DNA from: Candidatus Saccharimonadota bacterium
GTDB taxonomy: Bacteria > Patescibacteriota > Saccharimonadia > Saccharimonadales > Saccharimonadaceae
Direction: 5' to 3'
Length of the DNA: 52,231 nt
NCBI GenBank assembly: GCA_030523715.1
Contig: JAUNHY010000002.1
Span: forward strand, 1-52,231
This document shows, piece after piece, positions 27,826-37,083 of the stretch (positions are counted from its first letter, which is position 1; each line of letters opens with the position of its first letter). The notes under the pieces were generated by a model. That model ran no database searches and was not told the origin of the DNA. It saw only the letters and a program-made list of their open reading frames with translations. A program made the translations under genes and the position numbers.

Positions 27826-28778
27826 TGGCGCGCATCGTTAGTATCGGCGCTGCTTTGCAAGACGTTTATCTTGTTGACCATGACGATTTTGGCACCAACT
27901 CGCGTGGCTTCTTTAATCAGCTCGAGCTTGGCACTAAAGTAGATATTGATAAGATTCAGTTTAGCACTGGCGGTGGCGCCTCAAACGCTGCCACTACTTT
28001 TGCTCGCAACGGTCATGAGTCTATTTTCATGGGCTGTATTTCTAATGACCCAGCGGGCACTGCAATTATTAATTCTTTCGACGACGAAGGTATTGATTCA
28101 AGCTACGTTACCTACACTGACCGTGCTCAAACCGGCTATTCTGTCTTATTATTAGCCCCATCCGGCGAACGCACTATTCTCACCTGCCGTGGCGCATCAG
28201 CGAAATTTGACTTGCTAAATCCGGATGACTTAGACACTATCCATCCAGATTGGGTTTACGTTACTACTTTTCGCGGCAATATGGATATGCTCGATCAATT
28301 CTTTACTAAAGCAAAGTCTCTTGGCGCCAAAATCATGTTCAATCCAGGTAATCTCGAGCTGCAGTATCGCCGCAAATTACTTGGCTTATTGTCCGATGTT
28401 GATGTCTTACTCGTAAATAAAAAAGAGTCTAAGATGATTGTCGAGGGCACCTCTCTAACTGAATTAATCGGCCGTCTTCGCAATTATGTTCCAGCCGCAA
28501 TCATCACAGACAGCAACCAGGGTGCTATTGCTACTGATCAAAACGAAGTTTATCGCATCGGCATTTATGAAGATGTCCGCGTCAAAGATTCTACCGGTGC
28601 CGGTGATGCCTTTGGTTCAGGTTTTCTCGCCGCCTACGCCAACGGCAAATCATTTAAGGATTCTCTTATCTTTGCTTCCGCTAACTCCACTTCGGTGGTT
28701 CAAAAAATTGGCAGCAAAGCTGGAATTATTAATCAAAATACAAAATTACATACCATGCCTATACAGGAGATACGTTAA
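27825..28778 (+). CDS. PfkB-family carbohydrate/nucleoside kinase
   Basis: 317 residues. Ribokinase/adenosine-kinase fold: the glycine pair motif STGGGASNAATTFARNG (about 46-62) and the catalytic C-terminal motif DSTGAGDAFGSGFLAA with the base Asp near 262. It contains no clear sugar-specific signature, so the substrate could be ribose, a nucleoside such as adenosine, or another sugar. The operon neighbours (LOG protein, RpiB) make ribose or a nucleoside the best guess. It overlaps the previous stop by one base (TAATG). Confidence 0.88.
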   Translation: MARIVSIGAALQDVYLVDHDDFGTNSRGFFNQLELGTKVDIDKIQFSTGGGASNAATTFARNGHESIFMGCISNDPAGTAIINSFDDEGIDSSYVTYTDRAQTGYSVLLLAPSGERTILTCRGASAKFDLLNPDDLDTIHPDWVYVTTFRGNMDMLDQFFTKAKSLGAKIMFNPGNLELQYRRKLLGLLSDVDVLLVNKKESKMIVEGTSLTELIGRLRNYVPAAIITDSNQGAIATDQNEVYRIGIYEDVRVKDSTGAGDAFGSGFLAAYANGKSFKDSLIFASANSTSVVQKIGSKAGIINQNTKLHTMPIQEIR

Positions 28779-29500
28779 TGGACGATTCCGTCACCAACTG
28801 GCTTGATCAAATAGCCCAAAACAAACTTAATACCGAGGATGTTGAGCGTTCTCTACGCTATGCTAAAGACCTCGAGCAAGGCCTCGCCAAAATTCGCACT
28901 TATTCTCAAGGTGTCTCAATTTTCGGTTCCGCCCGCCTACCAATGAATGGCAAATGGTGCAAACTCGCCGAACAACTTGGCTATAAGCTCGCTCAAAACG
29001 GCCATCCGGTCATTACCGGCGGTGGCCCAAGTATCATGGAAGCCGCCAACAAAGGCGCCTACGAAGCTGGCGGACGCAGCATTGGACTTAATATTCAGCT
29101 CGCCCATGAGCAGCATATCAATCCTTACGTCACCGACGAAATGGAATTTCATTATTTCTTCGCCCGCAAAGTCATGCTCACTATGAGCTCCAAAGTTTAT
29201 GTATTCTTCCCTGGCGGCTTCGGTACACTCGATGAATTTTCCGAAATTCTCATTCTCATGCAGGAAAACAAAATGCCAAAAATGCCGATGTTCCTCATTG
29301 GCAAATCTTTCTGGAAACCGCTTGACCATTTCTTTGCCACTAAGATGCAACCAATGAAGACCATCAACGGCGAAGATCGCAAAATCTACCGTATTACCGA
29401 CAATATCGACGAAGTTGTAGATGCCGCAAACAAAATTGGTCATCCAAGTATCTACGACAACCTCTATAACGATAAGCCAAGCAAGTTTAAACTTATCTAA
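28778..29500 (+). CDS. LOG-family protein (nucleotide 5'-monophosphate phosphoribohydrolase type)
   Basis: 240 residues. Motifs FGSARLP near 50, GGGPSIMEAANKGAYEAGG and PGGFGTLDEFSE (catalytic PGGxGTxxE) identify the LOG/lysine-decarboxylase-like family. Known members cleave NMPs, including cytokinin nucleotides, to the free base and ribose 5-phosphate. An N-terminal helix pair (1-45) precedes the fold. It overlaps pfkB by one base and ends the operon at a strong terminator. Its likely product, ribose 5-phosphate, is the substrate of RpiB in the same operon. Confidence 0.88.
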   Translation: MDDSVTNWLDQIAQNKLNTEDVERSLRYAKDLEQGLAKIRTYSQGVSIFGSARLPMNGKWCKLAEQLGYKLAQNGHPVITGGGPSIMEAANKGAYEAGGRSIGLNIQLAHEQHINPYVTDEMEFHYFFARKVMLTMSSKVYVFFPGGFGTLDEFSEILILMQENKMPKMPMFLIGKSFWKPLDHFFATKMQPMKTINGEDRKIYRITDNIDEVVDAANKIGHPSIYDNLYNDKPSKFKLI

Positions 29501-29507
29501 AAACAAA

Positions 29508-29532
29508 AAGTCTCCCGCAAGGGAGATTTTTT
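29508..29532. terminator. Bidirectional terminator between the LOG gene and dnaE
   Basis: TCTCCC (29511-29516) pairs with GGGAGA (29521-29526) around GCAA, with A-rich and T-rich flanks. Confidence 0.8.
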
Positions 29533-29537
29533 GTTAT

Positions 29538-32500
29538 CTATTTAACAACGACGTTTTCTTCGCCGATTATTTCAGTCAGCTCCTTCATTAAAGTCTCTTC
29601 TGGTTCACAACGGAATGGCATCCGCATCGCTTTTTTATCGTCGCCAATTACCAAAATCACTTCCGAAAGTCCAGGATAAACACTACAGCTCTGTTTAATT
29701 TTTATGAGCGCATCCTTATCGCTTCCGTCCAAAATCCGTAAGTAGATCTTCTTCGGCTTAATTGGCTGCGCATTCACATCGCTTTCTGTCGTTCTAAAAT
29801 GTGTCGCGGGCTTATCTTGACCACCCTTACGATAACCGCCTCCATTACCATCCGCAACGCCCGTTGCCGCAACCTTCCCGCGCGATTTCTTTTGCGATAC
29901 GCCTTTTGTCGGAGTTTTCAGTTTCGCACCCGTCGACTGATAATTATCTAACTCTTCGTCTGTAATCACATCGATCGATTCGGCATTTATCTTCGCCTCG
30001 TCAGTCTTATTGCCATCCCTATCCGACGCATTAACTCTACCAGTCACCTTTACAACCGCATCCTGCACCAACTTCGCCCCCACTTCCTCGAAGGTCTTCG
30101 GGAAGACAATCACCTCAATCTCAGACATCTTGTCTTCAATCTTTACGAAGGCCATTTTTGAACCGCTCTTTGTAATTAGCGAACGCACATTTGTAATAAT
30201 GCCGCCCACAATTACGCTTGCACCATCAATCGCTGGCGTAATCTCGCGAATCGGCATCGTCTGCTCTTCGAAATAAGTATCATATTTATCGAGCGGATGC
30301 GCCGAGATATATAAGCCCATTAAGTCGCGTTCCCACATCAACTGTTCCTTGTCAGAGTACTTCGTTGGCGCCGGCGCAATTTCTACTTCTGGTACCTCTG
30401 CGGCCGTACCCATCGCACCAAACAAGTCCGTCTGTCCATTTGCGGCATCTTTTTGCATCTTGTTGCCATAAGCCTGAATTTTATCCAGGTTGAATAATAA
30501 ATCCGAACGATCCGCAAAGCTGTCAAAACCGCCAGTCTTAATCACTGATTCCCAGCTCTTCTTATTAAACTTCACTCCAGACACGCGTTTCGAAAAATCA
30601 CATACCGACTTAAATTTGCCGTTTTTATCACGCTCGTCAATAACTTCTTCAGCCAGTGCCTTCCCCATACCCTTAATTGCTGCTAAGCCAAAACGAATCG
30701 TTTTTGATTTACCTACCGTCGCAAAGTCCGCGTAGGATTCGTTTATATCTGGGCCTAATACCTGGATTCCCATACGCTTGCATTCTGTCATTTCAATCGC
30801 TAGACGTTCCGTCCAGCGCATATCCGCTGTCATCAACGCCGCCATAAAGGCTTCTGGATAATAAGTTTTCAGATAAGCCGTCCAGTATGCCACTAAGGCA
30901 TAGCACGCAGCATGACTCTTATTGAAACAATAGTTAGCGAAGTCAAGCAGCTGGCTCCAGAACGTTTCCGCAATCTCCTCCGTAGCGCCGCCAACTTCCA
31001 CCGCACCCTTAATAAATAGTGGCTTCATCATGTTCATGAGATCAACTTTTTTCTTACCGACCGCCTTACGCAAAGTATCCGCCTGGCCGCCCGTAAAGCC
31101 GCACCATTCCTTAGACGCCTGCATAAACTGTTCCTGATAAATCAAAATGCCGTAGGTATTCTTTAGGGAATTTTCTAGACCAGGATGCAAATACGTAATT
31201 GGCTCTTCGCCATGTTTACGTTTAATAAAGCTCTCAATAAACTGCATTGGACCCGGACGATACAAGGCATTCATAGCGATTAAGTCGTCAAACGCCGTCG
31301 GTTGCAACTCGCGCAAATATCGCTTCATGCCCGCCGATTCAAACTGAAATACGCCCGTCGTATCACCCCTGCGGAATAACTCATAAACTTTATCGTCATC
31401 TAACGGCAACTCGCCCATATTAATGACTTTGCCATGCACCTTCTTAATAATGCGCAGAGCCTGCTGAATCACTGACAAGTTTGATAGACCCAAAAAGTCC
31501 ATCTTAAGCAGACCTAGTTCCTCAACTTGTGGACCCGGATATTGCGTCGCCAGTGGCCCTTTTGCGGAAACCTCTAACGGCATAAATTTCACTAAATCAT
31601 CCGGCGCAATCACCACACCACAAGCATGCACACCATGTGAGCGAATCGTTCCCTCTAGCTTCATCGCAAAGTCAATCACTTCCTTCGCAGTCGGATTCGT
31701 CTCATATTCTTTCTTTAAATCTGGCTCATTTACAATTGCATCTTTCAGTTTCACATGATGCCCCATCACCGGATCCGGCACCAGTTTCGCAATTCTATCC
31801 GCTTCCGCATATGGCACCTCCAAAACACGCGCCACATCGCGCACGGCGTTCTTCGCCATCATCTTACCAAAGGTCACAATGTTACTCACGCGACCTTTAC
31901 CGTATTTCTGCGTACAGTACTCAATTACTTCATCGCGGCGGTTATCCTGAATATCCGTATCGATATCCGGCATCGAAATGCGATCTGGATTCAAGAAACG
32001 CTCAAAGAGCAAGTCATATTCTAGCGGATTCAAATCTGTAATATGAATTGCATAAGCCAATAGCGAACCAGCTGCTGAACCACGACCAGGACCATAAATA
32101 ATACCTTGACCCTTACCCCAGTTGATAAAGTCCTGCACAATCAAGAAGTAGCCGTTATATCCCATCTTATCGACGGTCGCCAATTCGTAATCAATGCGCT
32201 CCAAAATCTCTTTAGAGAGTAATGGCCGAATTTCTGCCACTGTTTTCTTGGCCGCCTCTTCCTTCGATAAATATCCAAAGCGCTCCGCTAGGCCCTGAAA
32301 AACTATGCGATCCAAATATTCCTTCTCAGTCTCACCAGTATCAATCGGGTACTTTGGAATCAAAATTCGCCCCAATTGAATCTCTACATTGCAGCGATCC
32401 GCAATTTTCTTCGTATTACGAACTGCTTCCGGACAGGTCTTCTCCCAGTGTTTAATAATTTCTTCAGGCGGAATCACATGTAAATCGAAGTCTTTTAAAG

Positions 32501-33251
32501 ACATACGCTTTTCGTCTGAGATGTTACTACCGGTACCAACACACAGCAGGACTTCGTGCGCATCTTGGTCCTCTTTCTTCAAATAGTGAGCATCACAAGT
32601 TACCACCAAGTCCAAGCCCGTCTCTTTCGACAGCTTCATCAAAGCTTCGTTTACCTTTTGTTGCTCTGGATTATGCGTCGTCGAATCTGGATGGCCATGA
32701 TCCTGCATCTCAAGATAGAACCGCCCATCAAAAGTCTTCGCATACCAGTCAATCAACTCGCGCGCCTTTTTTAAGTCATCATTCCGAATTGCCATCGAGA
32801 TTTCCGAACCCATACAGCCCGACAAACAAATAATACCCTCGTTATATTCTTCCATTACTCGATGATCAATACGCGGCTTATAATATTTTCCTTCCGTTTC
32901 TGCGATCGTCATCATTCGACAAAGATTCTCAAAACCTTTATCGTTCATTGCGAGCAAGGTAATATGAAAGCGCTCCTTGTCATAAGCCGGATCGCGATCC
33001 TCCAAGCGACGCGCCGCCACATAAGCCTCAAGTCCCAAAATCGGCTTTACTTCCGCATCTTTACAAGTTTTATAGAGGTCAATCAAGCCCGACATCGTGC
33101 CGTGGTCCGTTACGGCCACCGCCTCCATACCACTATCCTTCACGAAGCCCACAAGTTCATCAATCTTCGTCAAACCATCAAGCAAAGAATAATGTGTGTG
33201 ATTATGTAGATGCACATAATCACTCGGTTTTAACTTTTCCTCCGTAGCCAT
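29538..33251 (-). CDS. dnaE: DNA polymerase III alpha subunit
   Basis: About 1237 residues. It is the replicative polymerase. The N-terminal PHP domain starts HLHNHTHYSLLDGL, the catalytic Asp motif PDIDTDIQDNRRDEV lies in the C-family palm, then YQEQFMQ and the helix-hairpin-helix region, and an OB domain (VIVGGIITNVRSLITKSGSKMAFVKIED) near 1000-1030. A charged linker (PTKGVSQKKSRGKVAATG) lies near 1105-1130. Two in-frame ATGs exist, at 33257 and 33251. The promoter ends directly against the first, so transcription should begin on the second; I choose 33251. Confidence 0.97.
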   Translation of the reverse strand: MATEEKLKPSDYVHLHNHTHYSLLDGLTKIDELVGFVKDSGMEAVAVTDHGTMSGLIDLYKTCKDAEVKPILGLEAYVAARRLEDRDPAYDKERFHITLLAMNDKGFENLCRMMTIAETEGKYYKPRIDHRVMEEYNEGIICLSGCMGSEISMAIRNDDLKKARELIDWYAKTFDGRFYLEMQDHGHPDSTTHNPEQQKVNEALMKLSKETGLDLVVTCDAHYLKKEDQDAHEVLLCVGTGSNISDEKRMSLKDFDLHVIPPEEIIKHWEKTCPEAVRNTKKIADRCNVEIQLGRILIPKYPIDTGETEKEYLDRIVFQGLAERFGYLSKEEAAKKTVAEIRPLLSKEILERIDYELATVDKMGYNGYFLIVQDFINWGKGQGIIYGPGRGSAAGSLLAYAIHITDLNPLEYDLLFERFLNPDRISMPDIDTDIQDNRRDEVIEYCTQKYGKGRVSNIVTFGKMMAKNAVRDVARVLEVPYAEADRIAKLVPDPVMGHHVKLKDAIVNEPDLKKEYETNPTAKEVIDFAMKLEGTIRSHGVHACGVVIAPDDLVKFMPLEVSAKGPLATQYPGPQVEELGLLKMDFLGLSNLSVIQQALRIIKKVHGKVINMGELPLDDDKVYELFRRGDTTGVFQFESAGMKRYLRELQPTAFDDLIAMNALYRPGPMQFIESFIKRKHGEEPITYLHPGLENSLKNTYGILIYQEQFMQASKEWCGFTGGQADTLRKAVGKKKVDLMNMMKPLFIKGAVEVGGATEEIAETFWSQLLDFANYCFNKSHAACYALVAYWTAYLKTYYPEAFMAALMTADMRWTERLAIEMTECKRMGIQVLGPDINESYADFATVGKSKTIRFGLAAIKGMGKALAEEVIDERDKNGKFKSVCDFSKRVSGVKFNKKSWESVIKTGGFDSFADRSDLLFNLDKIQAYGNKMQKDAANGQTDLFGAMGTAAEVPEVEIAPAPTKYSDKEQLMWERDLMGLYISAHPLDKYDTYFEEQTMPIREITPAIDGASVIVGGIITNVRSLITKSGSKMAFVKIEDKMSEIEVIVFPKTFEEVGAKLVQDAVVKVTGRVNASDRDGNKTDEAKINAESIDVITDEELDNYQSTGAKLKTPTKGVSQKKSRGKVAATGVADGNGGGYRKGGQDKPATHFRTTESDVNAQPIKPKKIYLRILDGSDKDALIKIKQSCSVYPGLSEVILVIGDDKKAMRMPFRCEPEETLMKELTEIIGEENVVVK

Positions 33252-33257
33252 GCTCAT

Positions 33258-33266
33258 ATTTTACCA
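33258..33266 (-). promoter_or_regulatory. Extended -10 promoter of dnaE, leaderless; decides the start
   Basis: TGG-TAAAAT on the minus strand lies immediately before ATG-AGC-ATG. With standard spacing, +1 is the second ATG (33251) and the first ATG would be upstream of the transcript. Confidence 0.6.
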
Positions 33267-33290
33267 TGTTTCCCCTTAATCTAATGTTAG

Positions 33291-33368
33291 GATAACTGTT
33301 TATTTATCAAAAAGTTTTTTGTTCGAGGCGAAGAAAGCTAGTTACTATTTGAGATAACTGCGTATTTA
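33291..33368 (+). repeat. Imperfect direct repeat in the dnaE upstream region
   Basis: GATAACTGTTTATTTA (33291-33306) recurs as GATAACTGCGTATTTA (33353-33368), 14 of 16 bases alike. The second copy lies in the loop of the hairpin at 33325-33406. Possible binding sites or a duplication. Confidence 0.45.
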
Positions 33369-33406
33369 GCTGTTAGATTAAATAGTAACTAGCTTCCCCT
33401 CGCCCC
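33325..33406. repeat. Long inverted repeat upstream of the 33484 promoter
   Basis: A perfect 16-bp arm AAGCTAGTTACTATTT (33335-33350) pairs with 33380-33395, with an outer GGCGA/TCGCC (33327-33331 region with 33400-33404). The loop is 29 bases. It ends one base before the -35 box at 33407. Confidence 0.65.
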
Positions 33407-33435
33407 TTGACAAAACATAAGTTTTTTGATATAAT
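33407..33435 (+). promoter_or_regulatory. Consensus promoter TTGACA-17-TATAAT
   Basis: TTGACA (33407-33412), a 17-base spacer, then TATAAT (33430-33435) with TGA before it. It is the best sigma-70 type promoter in the window. It gives a leader of about 42 bases with GGAG at 33475-33478. Confidence 0.85.
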
Positions 33436-33483
33436 GGACTTATTGGGTATCATTCTTTGATATAAAACAAAAACGGAGAAAAA

Positions 33484-34212
33484 ATGAGCGAGGAAATAAA
33501 AACAATCGGTACTACTAGTGGTGCTTCTGATGCCGAAACCGGTAGTGACGAAAATATCCACACCGAGACAAAGGAAATTCGTGTCGATTTGACCGAACCA
33601 GAGTATACCGAGCGTTTTCAAACTGCCGAATATTACATTAAGAAAAAGGTGGTTAACGCCGTTCAAGTTACCGAAACCGGTCTTGAAGCTGGCGACTATG
33701 CCCATCTTGATGTAACTTACGACGAAGAGCATCAACAATACATGATTACAACATGGGTCATGCGCGGTGAAGGCGAAAGTCGTGAAGCGGCAATCGAGGA
33801 CATGCGCCCAGTCGTTCCAGGCGAATGGATTGTCACAAACCCACTCCAACAACCTGGCGACCGCGCTAATAATTACCCTGTTCCCGATGAGACATTTAAA
33901 AAACGTTACGAAGCTACCGACGAACCGGGTCGCTACCGCGCCAAAGGTAAAGCACGTATCATTAAAAATCCAACGGGTAAAAAAGTTGTCATCCAAGCTC
34001 CTTGGGGTGGCGACCAAAATGGCGACGAAGAATGTTATTTCTGCGCCGTTTGTGATGACGCAACTCTTGAAACTATTTCCAAGACTAATCGTTACATCTT
34101 AAGTGCAAACGATTTCGCAACCTATGAATTAGTTGCGGGAGCTGCTGAAACTCCAGAACAAGAAAATGAGAAATTCGGCGAAGCAGTCATTGCTAAAGCC
34201 GAGTCCGAATAA
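33484..34212 (+). CDS. Hypothetical acidic soluble protein (PGDYGF-like stretch)
   Basis: 242 residues, acidic, with no signal or TM. Thr/Glu/Gly-rich ends look disordered (1-30 and 218-242). The middle (about 55-150) holds KKVVNAVQVTETG and VVPGEWIVTNP followed by YPVPDETFKKRYEA. This resembles the PGDYGF-type domain of phage and bacterial proteins (PGDWIVT...Y.V..E.F...Y); I make that link from memory with limited confidence. Two Cys pairs (CYFCAVC) near 182-188 could bind metal. It has the strongest promoter seen here, so it may be abundant. It is monocistronic with its own terminator. Confidence 0.75.
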   Translation: MSEEIKTIGTTSGASDAETGSDENIHTETKEIRVDLTEPEYTERFQTAEYYIKKKVVNAVQVTETGLEAGDYAHLDVTYDEEHQQYMITTWVMRGEGESREAAIEDMRPVVPGEWIVTNPLQQPGDRANNYPVPDETFKKRYEATDEPGRYRAKGKARIIKNPTGKKVVIQAPWGGDQNGDEECYFCAVCDDATLETISKTNRYILSANDFATYELVAGAAETPEQENEKFGEAVIAKAESE

Positions 34213-34228
34213 ACCCGTCAAAGATTAA

Positions 34229-34262
34229 AAAATATATCCTCGCTAGAGGATATATTTTTATT
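34229..34262. terminator. Bidirectional terminator
   Basis: 12-bp stem AAATATATCCTC (34230-34241) with its complement (34246-34257), loop GCTA, T-rich exit on both strands, between convergent genes. Confidence 0.85.
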
Positions 34263-34812
34263 TCGCTATTTTTAAATAATAAAACCGTTCAACATTTCCG
34301 AAGCGCCCCGCCAACTCATTATCTCTCTTCCCCAAAATCACGAACCCATTTTTTCGAATCCTCGCTTCAAAATCCGCAATAATCTCGCGACGCATCTTAT
34401 TATTCTTAATTACACCCTTATTCAACTGCCATGGCTTTGCCTCAAACTGCGGCTTTAGCATCACAATAAACTCCGTATGCGCATCAGCCAAATTATCACG
34501 CGCATAGTCTAACACTTTCACTAAGCTCACGAAACTCACATCCGCCAAAATCACATCCGGTGCATCACAGCTAAATTCAAAAATATCCGTTTTTTCATGC
34601 AGTTCCACCCGTTCATCAAAACGTAGTGGCGCCTTCATTTGGTTTGTACCTTTTTCGACCGCAATCACCTTGACCGCTCCAACGCGAAGCGCCATCTCGG
34701 TAAAACCGCCCGTCGACGAGCCAATATCCAGTACGGTTTTCCCGTGCAAATTAATCTGAAATGCTCTCAGCGCATTCTCAAGCTTATATTCTGCTCTACC
34801 AACAACATCCAT
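34258..34812 (-). CDS. TlyA-like FtsJ-fold methyltransferase without S4 domain
   Basis: 184 residues. SAM-binding motif LDIGSSTGGFTEMAL (about 29-43), ADVSF near 92-96, MLKPQFE near 118-124, and VERFYYLK at the end. The K-D-K-E catalytic set of the RrmJ/TlyA fold (Lys in EYKLENAL, Asp in ADVSF, Lys in LKPQFE, Glu in VERFYY) is in place, so it should be an active rRNA 2'-O-methyltransferase or relative. TlyA proteins normally carry an N-terminal S4 RNA-binding domain of about 60 residues; it is absent, and the frame cannot extend because the upstream gene stops two bases before. It is last in a five-gene operon. Confidence 0.85.
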   Translation of the reverse strand: MDVVGRAEYKLENALRAFQINLHGKTVLDIGSSTGGFTEMALRVGAVKVIAVEKGTNQMKAPLRFDERVELHEKTDIFEFSCDAPDVILADVSFVSLVKVLDYARDNLADAHTEFIVMLKPQFEAKPWQLNKGVIKNNKMRREIIADFEARIRKNGFVILGKRDNELAGRFGNVERFYYLKIAK

Positions 34813-34814
34813 AG

Positions 34815-35729
34815 TTATTTCATGATGGCCAGAAGCGGCTTCTTGGATTTGGAAATCTCTACTAATTCCACATTCTCAAGCTTTTTATACTCCCCTTCGG
34901 CCTGCATCATTATTTTAGCCGGCTTCGGGAATACGAGACAATCATAATCACTTTCCGTCCCCGGAATTCGGCGGAACACACTACAAATCATCATTCCAGC
35001 CAATCTAAAGAACTTCGACATCTTACCATTAAAGCTCAGGAATGACTCCTTCTGAAGATAGAATTTTCCACCCCGCATTAGCTTCGCCACTGTTTTACCA
35101 TTTACCGCCATATAATCCGATGCACCCTGGCATTCAACATATTCATCCGATGAATTACCTAACACAAATCGCGGTAACCATTTCTTGCGGTGCTGCTTCA
35201 ACCACCATCGAATCAGTAAACCGAGACTAAAATAGGTACGCTTGCGTCCACTCTGCAAAGCTTTACGAGTTTTTGGATGGTCAAAAATCGCACACGCCTC
35301 TGCAAACATACCAATCGTAAAATAGCACATCCCATAACGCCAATGTTCGCGGTTTATTTTACATTCAAGCGGCCACACTTCTTTTGCGTCGCCCTTAATT
35401 ATTTCTTCAAACTTCAAGTTGCCAAAACTGCGCGCTGTGTCATTAAAATTTCCAAAGCCAAGCACGCCAATTCGCACATTTTTCGCGCCGGACAGCATAA
35501 TACCATTAATTGCAATCGTTGCCGTGCCATCACCGCCTGCCGCGATAACTAGGTCATCATCTCGGAATACCTTTGCTAGACGATGCGAATTATCGTCCAC
35601 ATCCGTATCTGCCACCTCAAACTTACCAATCATCCAGCCTTTCAGTTTTCGAGCAGGCGTCAACACGTCTCTCTGCACGCGACCATAATGTGAGCTGCGC
35701 GGATTATAAACAATCACTAAGCGTTTCAT
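34815..35729 (-). CDS. Diacylglycerol kinase-like (DAGK_cat) lipid kinase
   Basis: 304 residues. The nucleotide-binding motif AAGGDGTATIAING (about 63-76) and the opening LVIVYNPRSS are the DAGK/sphingosine-kinase/YegS family signature. Members phosphorylate lipid alcohols at the inner membrane face; CPR bacteria lacking lipid synthesis could use one to recycle host lipids. A region near 150-175 is basic and aromatic (RKRTYFSLGLLIRWWLKQHRKKW) and may bind membrane. It is preceded by the coiled-coil protein at a three-base gap. Confidence 0.85.
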   Translation of the reverse strand: MKRLVIVYNPRSSHYGRVQRDVLTPARKLKGWMIGKFEVADTDVDDNSHRLAKVFRDDDLVIAAGGDGTATIAINGIMLSGAKNVRIGVLGFGNFNDTARSFGNLKFEEIIKGDAKEVWPLECKINREHWRYGMCYFTIGMFAEACAIFDHPKTRKALQSGRKRTYFSLGLLIRWWLKQHRKKWLPRFVLGNSSDEYVECQGASDYMAVNGKTVAKLMRGGKFYLQKESFLSFNGKMSKFFRLAGMMICSVFRRIPGTESDYDCLVFPKPAKIMMQAEGEYKKLENVELVEISKSKKPLLAIMK

Positions 35730-35732
35730 ATC

Positions 35733-36470
35733 TTAAATCTTTTCGGCTAAATAATTATCTAACTCTTCTATTGTGCCATAGAAGCGCAAAATGTCATCTC
35801 TTGACATTCCTAAAACATCGTCCATCTTAATTTCGGCATATTTCTTTTTCAACTCATCTCCCGCCGCCACCAAAGCCGCATAATCATTATCGAGATCGGT
35901 CTTTTTTACACCTTTCAAATCGGCATATTTCTCATTAAATTCTGCAACTTTCGCTCGATACTCTGCCAAGTCTTCCGCCATCTTCGTCAAATAATCACTT
36001 TTCAAATCCTTCAGTGTCGTCAATTCTTCCTCAGAAATCTCGCCGTCCTCCAAAATCTCCATAAGTTTCGACTCGACGTCTTTCACTCGCACTAGTTTTT
36101 CTAATTCTTTTTTGGCTGTTTCATATTTTTCATTTACAGTTTCATTTTTTAGCACACCAGTTGCGCCCAAACTCTCTAAATAGTCCGAGCTCTTTTTTAC
36201 AGCATCAGAATAATCAGTAAAAGTCATCTTATTTTCTTCCGAAATTCCCTCTTCACCCACCTTTGCATCAAGGAATTCTTCTACGGCCGCCTTCGTGCTC
36301 AGAATCTCGCTCGTATAATTTTTCGCTTCACGATAGCCAGTCACGCGATTCGTCAACCACAGCGCCGTGCAGACTCCCACCGCCGCCAAAACCCCAGCCA
36401 CAACACAAATTGCAATCTTCGCGCCGCGTGATAAGGTCTTTTTTTTCTTCTCTTCTTTCAAATGCTTCAT
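35733..36470 (-). CDS. Membrane-anchored coiled-coil protein
   Basis: 245 residues. A very basic N-tail (KEEKKKKTLSRGAK) precedes one membrane helix (about 18-40). The rest, about 200 residues, is almost all Glu, Lys, Leu and Ala helices with heptad-like spacing (EELTTLKDLKSDYLTKMAEDLAEYRAKV), probably an outer coiled-coil stalk. I recognise no family. It sits between the DUF3152 protease and the lipid kinase in one operon and starts one base after the protease stop. Confidence 0.75.
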   Translation of the reverse strand: MKHLKEEKKKKTLSRGAKIAICVVAGVLAAVGVCTALWLTNRVTGYREAKNYTSEILSTKAAVEEFLDAKVGEEGISEENKMTFTDYSDAVKKSSDYLESLGATGVLKNETVNEKYETAKKELEKLVRVKDVESKLMEILEDGEISEEELTTLKDLKSDYLTKMAEDLAEYRAKVAEFNEKYADLKGVKKTDLDNDYAALVAAGDELKKKYAEIKMDDVLGMSRDDILRFYGTIEELDNYLAEKI

Positions 36471-36471
36471 G

Positions 36472-37080
36472 CTAAATCCCCTTCACCCATAACTCACTCG
36501 GCAACGGCCATGAATTCGGCGTGCAACCACGTAACCCCGTCGATTGCTGCAACATTATTGGCGCTGGACCAGCCGCGGTTTCACACTGCGAAATATGTCC
36601 ATGCCCCAAGAAATGCCCGACTTCATGATTTACGACCATCTGACGATAGCTCAACAGACTAACACCAAGCTCATTGTAACTATCAGTAGCATACAACCAT
36701 CTATCGTCATTGATTAATACATACGGTTTCACAGTACAACTTAATAACGCCGAGCAACCATTATCGTACGGCGCTGCCGCTCGCACTTCTGCACCACTCG
36801 CCAGCACCATATGTAAACGCCCGCCACTCTCCACGCGCGTAAATTTAACACCTGCGCGCTTCCAACCACGTTCATCATTCAAAATCTCATCAACAAGCTT
36901 CGCGAACTCAGCTTTATCCGCCTTAACATCGCCACGGTAGCTCACGTCATAAGTAATATTGTACTTATAACTACTAACCGGCACATTTACGGTATAGTAT
37001 GAATCTGCTTTTTTCTGCGCCTCAAGATTAGCGCGTTCAACTTCCGCGCTAATAATCAGACTAAGGGCACCTTCGAGCAT
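36472..37080 (-). CDS. DUF3152-type metzincin protease
   Basis: 202 residues. It carries a complete metzincin zinc motif HEVGHFLGHGH (His152, Glu153, His156, His162) and a Met-turn candidate PIMLQQS (Met176). Four Cys (109, 115, 166, 186) could form two disulphides. The ERGWKRAGVKF and NDDRWLYAT segments fit what I know of DUF3152, a family common in Actinobacteria. No convincing signal peptide is present at the annotated start, though disulphides suggest it acts outside. An alternative is export with a non-classical N-terminus (LEGALSLII). Confidence 0.8.
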   Translation of the reverse strand: MLEGALSLIISAEVERANLEAQKKADSYYTVNVPVSSYKYNITYDVSYRGDVKADKAEFAKLVDEILNDERGWKRAGVKFTRVESGGRLHMVLASGAEVRAAAPYDNGCSALLSCTVKPYVLINDDRWLYATDSYNELGVSLLSYRQMVVNHEVGHFLGHGHISQCETAAGPAPIMLQQSTGLRGCTPNSWPLPSELWVKGI

Positions 37081-37083
37081 CTT

